In this document: positions 27,738 through 35,253 of the stretch, one piece after another
Layout of the letters: each line of letters starts with the position of its first letter
How positions within the stretch are numbered: position 1 is the stretch's first letter
Source of the DNA: Streptomyces sp. TBY4
GTDB taxonomy: Bacteria > Actinomycetota > Actinomycetes > Streptomycetales > Streptomycetaceae
Assembly (NCBI RefSeq): GCF_024213195.1
Contig: NZ_JANAVF010000001.1
Location: 496,001-560,000 of the forward strand
Length of the DNA: 64,000 bases
Direction of reading: 5' to 3'
The notes under the pieces: generated by a model
What the model saw: only the letters and a program-made list of their open reading frames with translations
Database searches by the model: none
Told to the model about the DNA's origin: nothing
Position numbers and translations under genes: made by a program

Positions 27738-28385
27738 ATGACACACGGCATCATCCCGGCGGCCCTCGCGGGCTTCGGCACCGGTCTTTCCCTCATCGTC
27801 GCCATCGGCGCCCAGAACGCCTTCGTCCTGCGCCAGGGCGTACGCCGCCAGTCGGTCCTCGCCGTGGTCGCCATCTGCGCCCTCTCGGACGCGGCCCTGA
27901 TCGCCCTCGGCGTGGCCGGCGTCGGCGCGTTCGTCACCGCCTGGCCTCCCGCCCTCACCCTCGTCGGTCTCGTCGGCGGCGCCTTCCTGATCGGCTACGG
28001 AGTCCTCGCCGCCCGCCGGGTGCTGCGCCCCGACCCGGACGCCGCCCTCGCCGCGGACGCCCCCGGCGGGGCCCCGGGCTCGGCTTCCGCTTCCGCCTCC
28101 GCCCGGCGCGCCGTGCTGACCTGCCTGGCCATGACCTGGCTCAACCCGCACGTCTACCTCGACACCGTGCTGCTCCTCGGCTCCCTGGCCGCCGGCCGCG
28201 GCGACCTGCGCTGGGCCTTCGGCGCCGGCGCGGTCCTGGCGAGCCTCACGTGGTTCGGCGCGCTCGGCTACGGGGCCCGGCTGCTCAGCGGCCCGCTCGG
28301 CAGGCCCGCGGCCTGGCGGGCGCTGGACGGGCTCGTCGCAGCGACCATGGTCACGATGGGCGGCCTCCTCCTGGCCCGGGCCTGA
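27738..28385 (+). CDS. lysE: LysE/ArgO-type basic amino acid exporter
   Basis: A 215-residue membrane protein with about six hydrophobic segments. It contains the LysE family signatures GTGLSLIVAIGAQNAFVLRQG near residue 12 and AMTWLNPHVYLDTVLLLGS near residue 130. It should export lysine and/or arginine when intracellular levels are high. Pairing with a divergent LysG-type gene is the classical arrangement in actinobacteria. Confidence 0.94.
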   Translation: MTHGIIPAALAGFGTGLSLIVAIGAQNAFVLRQGVRRQSVLAVVAICALSDAALIALGVAGVGAFVTAWPPALTLVGLVGGAFLIGYGVLAARRVLRPDPDAALAADAPGGAPGSASASASARRAVLTCLAMTWLNPHVYLDTVLLLGSLAAGRGDLRWAFGAGAVLASLTWFGALGYGARLLSGPLGRPAAWRALDGLVAATMVTMGGLLLARA

Positions 28386-28510
28386 CCCCGGGCCCGAGCC
28401 GCCCCGAGGTCCACCCCATGGACGCTCCCCGAGTGGGTACGGATCACCGTGCCCACCCGCCCGTACGCCACCCCGCCCGTACGCCATCTCCCGCACCTCC
28501 AGGAGCCCCC

Positions 28511-29572
28511 GTGCCGGATCAGCCCCCGCCCGCTTCCCCGTACACCGACTCGGTCCGCGCCTACTACGCCGCCCAGCCCTCCCCCCTCGTGGCCGCCACC
28601 GGGATCGTGCTGGACGCCCGCGGGCGGGTCCTCGTACTCACCACCTCGTACAAGACGGAGCTGGAGCTCCCGGGCGGGACCGTGACGGACACCGAGACCC
28701 CGGAGGAGGGGCTGGCCCGCGAGCTGAAGGAGGAGCTGGACCTGAGCGTGCCGGTCGGGCGGCTGCTCGCCGTGGACTCCCGCCCGCCGGGGCCCCTCGG
28801 CCGCTCCCTCGTCGCCCACATCCACCTCGTCGGCCCGCTCACCCCCGAGCAGACCTCCGCGATCTCCTTCCCGGACGGGGAGGTCACCGAGACGCACTGG
28901 CTCACCCCGGAGGAGGCCTACGGGGCCCTGCCGGCCCGGATCGCACCCCGCCTGCGCGCCGCCCTGGCGGCCCTGAACTCCGGCTCCTTCGCGCACCTGA
29001 TCGACGGGGTGCCGCAGCCCGGCTCCCCGGCCGGCTTCGACCCCGCGCGCCGCGCGGAGCTGGAGCACGCGAACGCCTACGACCCGGCCGACCACCGGGC
29101 CGCCCGCCCCAGGACCCTCACGGCGGCGAGCGTGCTGTTCACCGACTCCGCGGGCGGGGTCCTGCTGGTACGGCCCGCGTACGGCGACCCGGACCGCTGG
29201 AACCTGCCCGGCGGCGGCATCGACAGCGACCTCGGTGAGATCCCGCGCACCGCGGCCCGCCGCGAGGTCCTGGAGGAGCTCGGCCTCGACCTCGCCCCGG
29301 GCCGGCTGCTCGCCGTCAACTGGTCCCACCAGCCCGGCTTTCCGGCCCGTGTCCGCTTCCTCTACGACGGCGGCACCCTCGACGCCGCCACCCTGGACCG
29401 GATCCGCCTCCCCCGTACGGAACTCCTCGAATGGCGCACGGTCCCCCCGGCCGACCTGCGCCGATTCACCAAACCGGCCCTCCGCCGCCAGATCAAGGCC
29501 TCCCTCAAGGCCCGCGCCACGGCCACCGGCCCCCTCGAACTCCACGCGGGCCGACGGGCGGACCGGGACTGA
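28511..29572 (+). CDS. Protein with two Nudix hydrolase domains
   Basis: A 353-residue protein with two Nudix boxes. The first, LPGGTVTDTE...RELKEELDL (about residues 55-80), fits GX5EX7REUXEEXGU well. The second, LPGGGIDSDLGE...REVLEELGLD (about residues 235-265), has one extra residue between the first Gly and Glu. Nudix enzymes cleave nucleoside diphosphate-linked compounds; the substrate cannot be told. The start is GTG 28511 with AGGAG upstream; an ATG at 28419 would add a Pro-rich leader. Confidence 0.85.
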   Translation: MPDQPPPASPYTDSVRAYYAAQPSPLVAATGIVLDARGRVLVLTTSYKTELELPGGTVTDTETPEEGLARELKEELDLSVPVGRLLAVDSRPPGPLGRSLVAHIHLVGPLTPEQTSAISFPDGEVTETHWLTPEEAYGALPARIAPRLRAALAALNSGSFAHLIDGVPQPGSPAGFDPARRAELEHANAYDPADHRAARPRTLTAASVLFTDSAGGVLLVRPAYGDPDRWNLPGGGIDSDLGEIPRTAARREVLEELGLDLAPGRLLAVNWSHQPGFPARVRFLYDGGTLDAATLDRIRLPRTELLEWRTVPPADLRRFTKPALRRQIKASLKARATATGPLELHAGRRADRD

Positions 29573-29682
29573 CTGCGCATCCTCACTGCGAATCCTTCCC
29601 TTACCGCGAATCCTTTTCGGGCCTCCCCGTCTCTTGTCCGTGTACCGGCCGAACGGGCCGGTGGGACCTGGAGGAGACACCC

Positions 29683-29772
29683 ATGATGATCACCGGACTC
29701 GTCGTGATCGGAGCCCTGCTCGTGGGCGCGTGCAGCTGGCACCTGATGCGGCGGTACAAGAGCCGGACCTGA
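29683..29772 (+). CDS. 29-residue putative membrane peptide upstream of the ECF sigma gene
   Basis: A short frame starting ATGATG after a strong GGAGGAG site encodes a single hydrophobic helix (ITGLVVIGALLVGACSW) and then a basic tail with RRYKSRT. It lies 58 bp before the ECF sigma factor start, and no terminator lies between them. The good ribosome site and membrane-like pattern argue for a real gene. Function unknown. The upstream 110 bp contains two copies of GCGAATCCTT 18 bp apart, a possible promoter element. Confidence 0.55.
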   Translation: MMITGLVVIGALLVGACSWHLMRRYKSRT

Positions 29773-29830
29773 CCGGAGCCGGACCAACAGGAGCGACAGG
29801 GCCCACAGGAACGACAGGAACGAGCAGCGC

Positions 29831-30433
29831 ATGAACCAACGCTTCCGCTGGCCGGACGAGCGGCTGATCAGGGCGGCCCAGGACGGCGACGTCACGTCGC
29901 TCACCACCGTCGTCATGGAATCGCAGCCCCACGTCCGCAAGTTCGCCCTGTCGCTCTGCGCCTCGCCCCAGGACGCGGAGGACGCGGCACAGGAGGCGCT
30001 GATCATCCTCTACCGGAAGATCGGCACCCTGCGGGCCACGGGCGCCCTCGCCTCCTGGATGTTCCGGATCGTGCGCAACGAGTGCCTGCGGCAGCTGCGG
30101 CAGTTGCCGCAGCTGCGGCCGGCCGGCCCGCGGAGCGACGGTGCCCCGGAGCATCCGGCGGACGCGGAACCGTCCGCCGAGGACTCCGTACTGCACAGGC
30201 TGGAGGCGGAGCGGGTCGCGGCCGCGATCGGCGCCCTTCCCCGCGAGCAGCGGCAGGTCCTGATCCTGCGGGACGTCCAGGGCCTGCCCGGCAGGACCGT
30301 CGCCGACGCGCTCGGCCTGAGCACCACCGCGATGAAGTCACGCCTGCACCGAGCACGCACGGCCCTGCGGCACTCGCTGGCAGCGGTCGACCGACCGAGC
30401 GACCACCCGATCGAAGGAGACCCACGACGATGA
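29831..30433 (+). CDS. ECF-type RNA polymerase sigma factor
   Basis: A 200-residue sigma-70-family protein of the extracytoplasmic-function type. Region 2 is visible as CASPQDAEDAAQEALIILYRKIG and SWMFRIVRNECLRQL. Region 4 is LPREQRQVLILRDVQGLPGRTVADALGLSTTAMKSRLHRART. No classical zinc anti-sigma gene follows; instead a small cysteine-containing membrane protein overlaps its stop codon (ATGA). Confidence 0.93.
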   Translation: MNQRFRWPDERLIRAAQDGDVTSLTTVVMESQPHVRKFALSLCASPQDAEDAAQEALIILYRKIGTLRATGALASWMFRIVRNECLRQLRQLPQLRPAGPRSDGAPEHPADAEPSAEDSVLHRLEAERVAAAIGALPREQRQVLILRDVQGLPGRTVADALGLSTTAMKSRLHRARTALRHSLAAVDRPSDHPIEGDPRR

Positions 30434-30735
30434 ACACCCTGAAGTCCGCACCTTCGCCGCCGCCCCCGATGAACTTCGCCAGCAGCTCCGTCCCGCGCCA
30501 CCTGGCGCGCGGCGCCATCGGCTTCGGGCTGATCATCGGGGCGATCGCCCTGGTGCCTGCCGTCGGCCCGTTCTCCCTGCTGGCGGCCCCCCTGGCCCTC
30601 ATCGCCTTCCGGGGCTGCCCCACGTGCTGGATGGTGGGCCTGGCCCAGACCCTCTCCCGCGGCCGCCTGGAGCGCCGGTGCACGGACGACACCTGCACCC
30701 TCGCCAAGGCACCCGCGGCCCACAAGCCGGCCTGA
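30430..30735 (+). CDS. Small Cys-containing membrane protein co-translated with the ECF sigma factor
   Basis: A 101-residue protein with two adjoining hydrophobic segments (about residues 30-65, GAIGFGLIIGAIALVPAVG then LLAAPLALIAF), followed by GCPTCWMVGL and a C-terminal CTDDTC. The membrane part resembles DUF2892/YgaP-like small proteins. The CxxC and CxxxxC pairs could bind metal or form disulfides. The ATGA overlap with the sigma gene suggests stoichiometric production, so a sensor or anti-sigma role is a reasonable guess, not shown. Confidence 0.75.
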   Translation: MNTLKSAPSPPPPMNFASSSVPRHLARGAIGFGLIIGAIALVPAVGPFSLLAAPLALIAFRGCPTCWMVGLAQTLSRGRLERRCTDDTCTLAKAPAAHKPA

Positions 30736-30776
30736 GGCGGGCGACACAGGGCAACGCGGGAATCCGGGTACGGAAA

Positions 30777-30808
30777 AGGCCGTCCTCCCATGGATGAGAG
30801 AACGGCCT
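30777..30808 (-). terminator. Hairpin terminator of the second tRNA-Pro
   Basis: AGGCCGTCCTC pairs with GAGAACGGCCT (one mismatch). On the minus strand it is followed by TTTTCC. It is homologous in position to the hairpin after the first tRNA-Pro. Confidence 0.65.
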
Positions 30809-30828
30809 CCGACCTGCGTGAAGCATGG

Positions 30829-30902
<74 letters not shown>

Positions 30903-31040
30903 ATACGCGTTGACCTGGGGTTTCCCCTGGTTGAACGCGCAGGAGAACGATACCGCACTTCGGGCGGTGGTCGCGCGCACCTTTCTTCGGGGCGGTGGGC
31001 CGGGGCCGCGGGCCGGGGCGAGGACCGGGCGAGCCGGTGG

Positions 31041-31071
31041 TTGACCTCAAGCGCACTTGAGGTTGCAGGAT
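31041..31071 (+). promoter_or_regulatory. SoxR/MerR-type promoter and operator of the transketolase pair
   Basis: A -35 TTGACC (31041-31046) and -10 CAGGAT (31066-31071) are separated by 19 bp, the over-long spacer characteristic of MerR-family-activated promoters. Between them is the dyad ACCTCAAGCGCACTTGAGGT (31044-31063), whose CCTCAAG/CTTGAGG arms equal those of the E. coli soxS SoxR site. The -10 box ends 6 nt before the ATG, predicting a leaderless mRNA. Confidence 0.75.
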
Positions 31072-31077
31072 CGGGCC

Positions 31078-31782
31078 ATGACACGGACAGCAGCCGCGGA
31101 CGCCCGGTTCCGCTACGAAGACCTGGGCCCGCTCATGGCCCTCATGACCGGGGCCGAGAAGCACGGCCCCGCCGCCACCTCCACGCTCGACGCGCTGTGG
31201 GTGCTCTACGACCGGATCCTGCGCGTGGGGCCCGGCACCGCCGGGGATCCGGGGCGGGACCGGTTCCTCCTGTCCAAGGGGCACGGGCCGATGGCGTACT
31301 ACGCCGTCCTCGCCGCCAAGGGCTTCTTCCCGGTCGGCTGGCTCAGCGGGTTCGGCGCGTACGACTCGCCCCTCGGGCACCACCCGGACCGGACCCTGAT
31401 CCCCGGGGTGGAGATCGGCAGCGGCTCCCTCGGGCACGGGCTGCCGCTCGCCGTGGGGAGCGCGCTCGGGCTGCGGGCCCAGGGGCTCACCGACCCGGCC
31501 GTGTGGGTGCTGATCGGGGACGCCGAGCTGGACGAGGGAAGCAACCACGAGGCGATCGCGTACGCCGGCTCCGCCGGTCTGGAGCGGTTGCACACGATCG
31601 TGATCGACAACGACTCCGCGACCCACGGCTGGCGGGGCGGCATCGCCTCCCGCTTCGAGGCCGCCGGCTGGGACGCGGTCGCGGTGGACGGCCGGGACCA
31701 CGCGGCGCTGCACACGGCGTACACCACGCCCCACCCGGGCCGGCCGCTCGCCGTGGTCGCCCGGGTCGAGAAGAAGAACTGA
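31078..31782 (+). CDS. Transketolase, N-terminal (TPP-binding) subunit
   Basis: A 234-residue split-transketolase subunit with the thiamine diphosphate domain: FLLSKGHGPMAYY, GHGLPLAVGSALGL, and the GDAELDEGSNHEA motif (GDG-X-NN-like) that binds TPP and metal. It transfers two-carbon units together with the subunit encoded next. ATG 31078 has no ribosome site and is the predicted transcription start. It begins an operon behind a SoxR-like dyad, suggesting redox-responsive control of pentose-phosphate or secondary sugar metabolism. Confidence 0.88.
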   Translation: MTRTAAADARFRYEDLGPLMALMTGAEKHGPAATSTLDALWVLYDRILRVGPGTAGDPGRDRFLLSKGHGPMAYYAVLAAKGFFPVGWLSGFGAYDSPLGHHPDRTLIPGVEIGSGSLGHGLPLAVGSALGLRAQGLTDPAVWVLIGDAELDEGSNHEAIAYAGSAGLERLHTIVIDNDSATHGWRGGIASRFEAAGWDAVAVDGRDHAALHTAYTTPHPGRPLAVVARVEKKN

Positions 31783-31825
31783 CCGAGCAGTAGAGAACAG
31801 CAGTAGAGATCTCCGAGGGGGAGAC

Positions 31826-32725
31826 ATGGACACCATGCGCGAACGATTCGTCTCGGTCACATCGCGGGCACTCGACGAGGACCCCCGGCTGGCCGTCGTG
31901 CTGGCCGAGATCACCATGGACGGCTTCCGGCCCGCACAGGACCGCCATCCGGACCGGGTGGTCAACGTGGGCATCCGCGAGCAGCTGCTGATCGGCGTCG
32001 GCGGCGGCCTGGCCCTCACGGGGCTGCGCCCGGTGGTGCACACCTTCGCCAGCTTCCTCGTGGAGCGGCCCTTCGAGCAGGTCAAGCTGGACTTCGGGCA
32101 CCAGGGCACGGGCGGGGTCCTGGTCAGCGCGAGCGCGAGCTACGACTGGCCGGCCGGCGGGTTCACCCACATGGCGCCGGGCGACGTGGCCCTGCTGGAC
32201 ACCCTGGACGGCTGGACCGTGCACGTCCCGGGCCACCCGGACGAGGCCGAGGCACTGCTGCGGCACGCCTACGCCGCCGGGGACGACAAGGTCTACGTCC
32301 GGCTCTCCGAGCAGTCGAACACGGCGGCCCGCCCCGTCGCCGGACTGGGTTTCCAGACCGTACGGGAGGGCCGTGGCGGCGTCGTCGTCGCCGTCGGGCC
32401 CCTGCTCGACAACGTCCTCGCGGCGACCGAGGGCATGGATGTGAGCGTGCTCTACGCGCCGACCGTACGGCCCTTCGACGACGCGGCGCTGCGCGCTGCC
32501 GTCGGGCACGGCCCGGCCGACGTGGTGCTGGTCGAGCCGTACCTCGCCGGGACCTCCACGGCCGCCGCGAACCGGGCACTGGAAGCGGTCCCGCACCGGG
32601 TGCTCGGCCTCGGCGTCGGCCGCGCCGAGCTGCGCCGCTACGGCACCATCGACGAGCACACGGCGGCGCACGGACTGGACCCGGCCGCGCTGCGCGCGCG
32701 GATCGCCGCCTTCACTCCGCGGTGA
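31826..32725 (+). CDS. Transketolase, C-terminal (pyrimidine-binding) subunit
   Basis: A 299-residue partner of the preceding gene, with the pyrimidine domain (VVLAEITMDG, NVGIREQLLIGVGGGLALTG with the catalytic Glu in GIREQ, HTFASFLVERPFEQVK) and the C-terminal transketolase domain. The ATG has a GGGGGAG site and lies 43 bp after the first subunit. Its last 14 bp overlap the end of the convergent MmcQ gene. Confidence 0.88.
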   Translation: MDTMRERFVSVTSRALDEDPRLAVVLAEITMDGFRPAQDRHPDRVVNVGIREQLLIGVGGGLALTGLRPVVHTFASFLVERPFEQVKLDFGHQGTGGVLVSASASYDWPAGGFTHMAPGDVALLDTLDGWTVHVPGHPDEAEALLRHAYAAGDDKVYVRLSEQSNTAARPVAGLGFQTVREGRGGVVVAVGPLLDNVLAATEGMDVSVLYAPTVRPFDDAALRAAVGHGPADVVLVEPYLAGTSTAAANRALEAVPHRVLGLGVGRAELRRYGTIDEHTAAHGLDPAALRARIAAFTPR

Positions 32726-33143
32726 CCGGCCCCCCGGGCCCGCGGCGGTCCAGCTCCGGATGGGCCGCCGCCAGGCGCTTGGGGGCCGCCTGGCACCAGG
32801 AGTCGGTCAGGATCGAGCGCAGCTCCGCCGCGTCCTCCACCGCCGCCAGCCGGACCCGGAGCCACGCGTAGTTGTCGTCGTGGCCGGGCCGTATGAAGAA
32901 CTTCTCCGGCTCCGCCGCGATCAGCTCCTCGCGGTCCTCCCGGGGACACTTCACCCCGATCGAGGTGTCGTCGTCGGCGAGCGCGGCGAAGATCTTCCCG
33001 CTGTTCCCACTGCTCCCGCCGGTCCCGCTCTTGCCGTTCGCCGCGCCGCCCACCCTGAAGGTGGGCATGCCCCAGGCCAGTTTCTCGCTGCTGCCCGGGA
33101 GCGACAGCGCGATCCTCCGGACGTCCTCCGCCGTCGTGCCCAT
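32712..33143 (-). CDS. MmcQ/YjbR family protein
   Basis: A 143-residue protein of the MmcQ/YjbR (CyaY-like fold) family: TAEDVRRIALSLPGSSEKLAWGMPTFRV at the start, GVKCPREDREELIAAEPEKFF in the middle and WLRVRLAAV with an RSILTDSWCQAAPKRLAA tail. DNA binding has been proposed for the family; function is unknown. ATG 33143 is chosen because upstream codons lack family match. Transcription converges on the transketolase operon. Confidence 0.87.
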   Translation of the reverse strand: MGTTAEDVRRIALSLPGSSEKLAWGMPTFRVGGAANGKSGTGGSSGNSGKIFAALADDDTSIGVKCPREDREELIAAEPEKFFIRPGHDDNYAWLRVRLAAVEDAAELRSILTDSWCQAAPKRLAAAHPELDRRGPGGPVTAE

Positions 33144-33208
33144 CCCCCGACTCCTCTCCGGTACGCGCAAGGTGCCTCGTCTCCGACGGTAGACCCGGGC
33201 ACTGACAT

Positions 33209-33760
33209 TCACCCCCGGGCCGCGCGGTCCTCCCGGTCGTGCAGCAGCTCCACCAGCTCCGCCGCCAGCGCCTTCACCTGCGCGAGCCCCGCCAGCCCCC
33301 AGCGCCTGGGCACCACGTCCACCGCGCACACCGTCCCCAGGACGATCCCGCGCCGGTCGGTCAGCGGCGCGCCCGCGTAGGACCGCACCCCGCTCTCGTC
33401 CACGACGGCGTTGCCCGCGAAGCGCGCGAAGTCCCGTACGTCCTCCAGCACCAGCGCGCGCCGCCGTACCACCACGTGCGGGCAGTACCCGTGGTCCCTG
33501 GGGAGCGCCCGCGCCGGATAGCCGCTCGCCGGGGCGTCGGGCGCGTGGTGCAGCCCGGCGAAGAACTGCCGTTCCTCGCTGATGAAGTTGACACCGCTGT
33601 ACGGCGCCGCGAGCTCGTCCGCGACCCGGCGCGCGAACGCGTCCAGCTCACCGTCCGTCCGCTCCCCCAGCCCCAGTTCACGCAGCCGCAGCACGCGGGC
33701 GGGCGCCTCCCGGTCCACCGGTGTGAGCAGCAGGTGTCCGGTCGATTCGTAGTAGGTCAT
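33209..33760 (-). CDS. GAF-domain protein at the end of the conservon
   Basis: A 183-residue single GAF domain (about residues 35-170) with FISEERQFFAGLHH, RDHGYCPHVVVRR and VRSYAGAPLTDRRGIVLGTVCAVD, typical of free-standing bacterial GAF sensors. It follows cvnD after 15 bp on the same strand, so it is probably the fifth gene of the cvn operon. It may supply a ligand or redox signal to the conservon. Family knowledge gives no specific ligand. Confidence 0.86.
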   Translation of the reverse strand: MTYYESTGHLLLTPVDREAPARVLRLRELGLGERTDGELDAFARRVADELAAPYSGVNFISEERQFFAGLHHAPDAPASGYPARALPRDHGYCPHVVVRRRALVLEDVRDFARFAGNAVVDESGVRSYAGAPLTDRRGIVLGTVCAVDVVPRRWGLAGLAQVKALAAELVELLHDREDRAARG

Positions 33761-33775
33761 GGTGTCTCCCCCACA

Positions 33776-34363
33776 TCACGTCTGGTACTTGGTGTCGAGC
33801 AAGTGGTGGACCAGGGCTGCCAGCACCCCCGTTCCGGAGCTCGGCAGGCGGGCGTCGCAGCGCACCACGGGCACCTGCGGGCCGAGCCCCATGGCGTCCC
33901 GCACCTCGCCGGGCGTGTAGCGGTGCCCACCGTCGAACTCGTTGACGGCGACGATGAAGCCGACCCCCCGCCGCTCGAAGAAGTCCACGGCGGGGAAGCA
34001 GTCGGCGAGGCGGCGCGTGTCGGCGAGCACCACCGCCCCCAGTGCGCCCGCGCACAGCTCCTCCCAGAGGAACCAGAACCGCTGCTGGCCGGGGGTGCCG
34101 AAGAGGTAGAGCACGTGCCGCTCGGCCAGGGTGATGCGGCCGAAGTCCAGCGCCACGGTCGTGGTCGTCTTCGCCTCGACCCCGTCGAGCGCGTCGGCGG
34201 CCTCGCTCAGCCCGCTCAGCAGCTCCTCCGTGCTCAGCGGCTCGATCTCGCTCACCGCGCCCACGAAGGTGGTCTTGCCCGCCCCGAACCCGCCCGCGAC
34301 CAGGATCTTCAAGGTCGCGGAGGATTCGCCGGCGGCCGGGTCAGAGCCGTTTGCGCAGGCCAT
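33776..34363 (-). CDS. cvnD: Conservon Ras-like GTPase CvnD
   Basis: A 195-residue small GTPase. The P-loop is VAGGFGAGKTTFVGA near residue 25, with switch region KTTTTVALDFGRI, FGTPGQQRFWFLWEEL as the G3 region and VAVNEFDGG in place of NKxD (here NEFD). CvnD proteins form a membrane complex with CvnA, B and C, reminiscent of eukaryotic G-protein signalling. The start overlaps cvnC by 23 bp. Confidence 0.93.
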   Translation of the reverse strand: MACANGSDPAAGESSATLKILVAGGFGAGKTTFVGAVSEIEPLSTEELLSGLSEAADALDGVEAKTTTTVALDFGRITLAERHVLYLFGTPGQQRFWFLWEELCAGALGAVVLADTRRLADCFPAVDFFERRGVGFIVAVNEFDGGHRYTPGEVRDAMGLGPQVPVVRCDARLPSSGTGVLAALVHHLLDTKYQT

Positions 34364-34760
34364 CGAGCACCGCCCGGAGCAGGGACTGGTCGTCGTCGGC
34401 GAAGGAACCGCCGGTGGGGAAGCACGGTGCCCGCACCGTCACGGCCCCGTGTTCCATCAGATCGCCGAGGACGACCTTGACCACCACCGCAGGCAGCCCG
34501 AGGTGGCCCGCCACCTCGGCGACGGTGACCGCCGCCGAGCCGGCGCACAGCCGCAGCGCGAGGGCGTGCTCGGCACCGAGGGGCGCGCGCGGGCGCACTC
34601 CGGTGGCCGTCACCAGCGACAGCAGGTCGAGGGAGACGGACGGTCGCGTCCGCCCGCCGCTCGCGGTGTACGGCCGGATGACCCGGCCCGCGGAATCGTC
34701 CAGCCACGGCGCATCGCGCGGTCCCCCCGGTGCCGTTGCCCCCCTCGCGCGGCCCCTCAT
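34341..34760 (-). CDS. cvnC: Conservon DUF742 protein CvnC
   Basis: A 139-residue DUF742 protein with RVIRPYTASGGRTRP near residue 27 and a winged-helix-like tail LCAGSAAVTVAEVAGHLGLPAVVVKVVLGDLMEHG. It is the third conservon component. The ATG overlaps the cvnB stop by ATGA, and its 3' end overlaps cvnD. Confidence 0.92.
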   Translation of the reverse strand: MRGRARGATAPGGPRDAPWLDDSAGRVIRPYTASGGRTRPSVSLDLLSLVTATGVRPRAPLGAEHALALRLCAGSAAVTVAEVAGHLGLPAVVVKVVLGDLMEHGAVTVRAPCFPTGGSFADDDQSLLRAVLDGLRKRL

Positions 34761-35200
34761 CGCTCCACGTCGGCAGCGGGCCGCCGCGGCGGGGCCGCCA
34801 GGTACGGGCGGACGCTCTTGACCAGCATGGCCATCTCGTAGCCGAGCACGCCCGCGTCGGCCTCCCGGTCGGCCAGTACGGCCAGGCAGGTGCCGGAGCC
34901 GGCCGCCGAGACGAAGACGAGGGCGGTGTCGAGCTCGACCACCACCTGCCGGACCTCGGCTCCTTCCGCGAACCGGGACCCGGCGCTGCGGCCGAGGGCG
35001 TACAGCCCGGAGGCCAGGGCCGCCAAGTGGTCGGCGCTGTCCGCATCGAGTCCGTGCACGCAGGTGACGAGCCCGTCGGCGGTCAGCAGGACCGCGCTGC
35101 GCGTGTACGGGACCCGCTGGACCAGGCCGCTGAGCAGCCAGTCGAGGTCCGAGAGCCGCGTGGTCGTCGTACTGGTCGTGGTCGCCGCTTCGCCGCCCAT
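34757..35200 (-). CDS. cvnB: Conservon roadblock/LC7 protein CvnB
   Basis: A 147-residue roadblock/LC7 protein: LDWLLSGLVQRVPYTRSAVLLTADGLVTCVHG, a central ADHLAALASGLYALG helix and VVVELDTALVFVSAAGSGTCLAVLADR. Roadblock proteins bind and stimulate the CvnD GTPase in related systems. ATG 35200; the poly-Thr stretch after it is unusual but short. Confidence 0.92.
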   Translation of the reverse strand: MGGEAATTTSTTTTRLSDLDWLLSGLVQRVPYTRSAVLLTADGLVTCVHGLDADSADHLAALASGLYALGRSAGSRFAEGAEVRQVVVELDTALVFVSAAGSGTCLAVLADREADAGVLGYEMAMLVKSVRPYLAAPPRRPAADVER

Positions 35201-35253
35201 GGGGGTGCGCTCCTTAGCTGTCGGGTGATGGGGTGAGGGGCCGGAGGCCGGGG

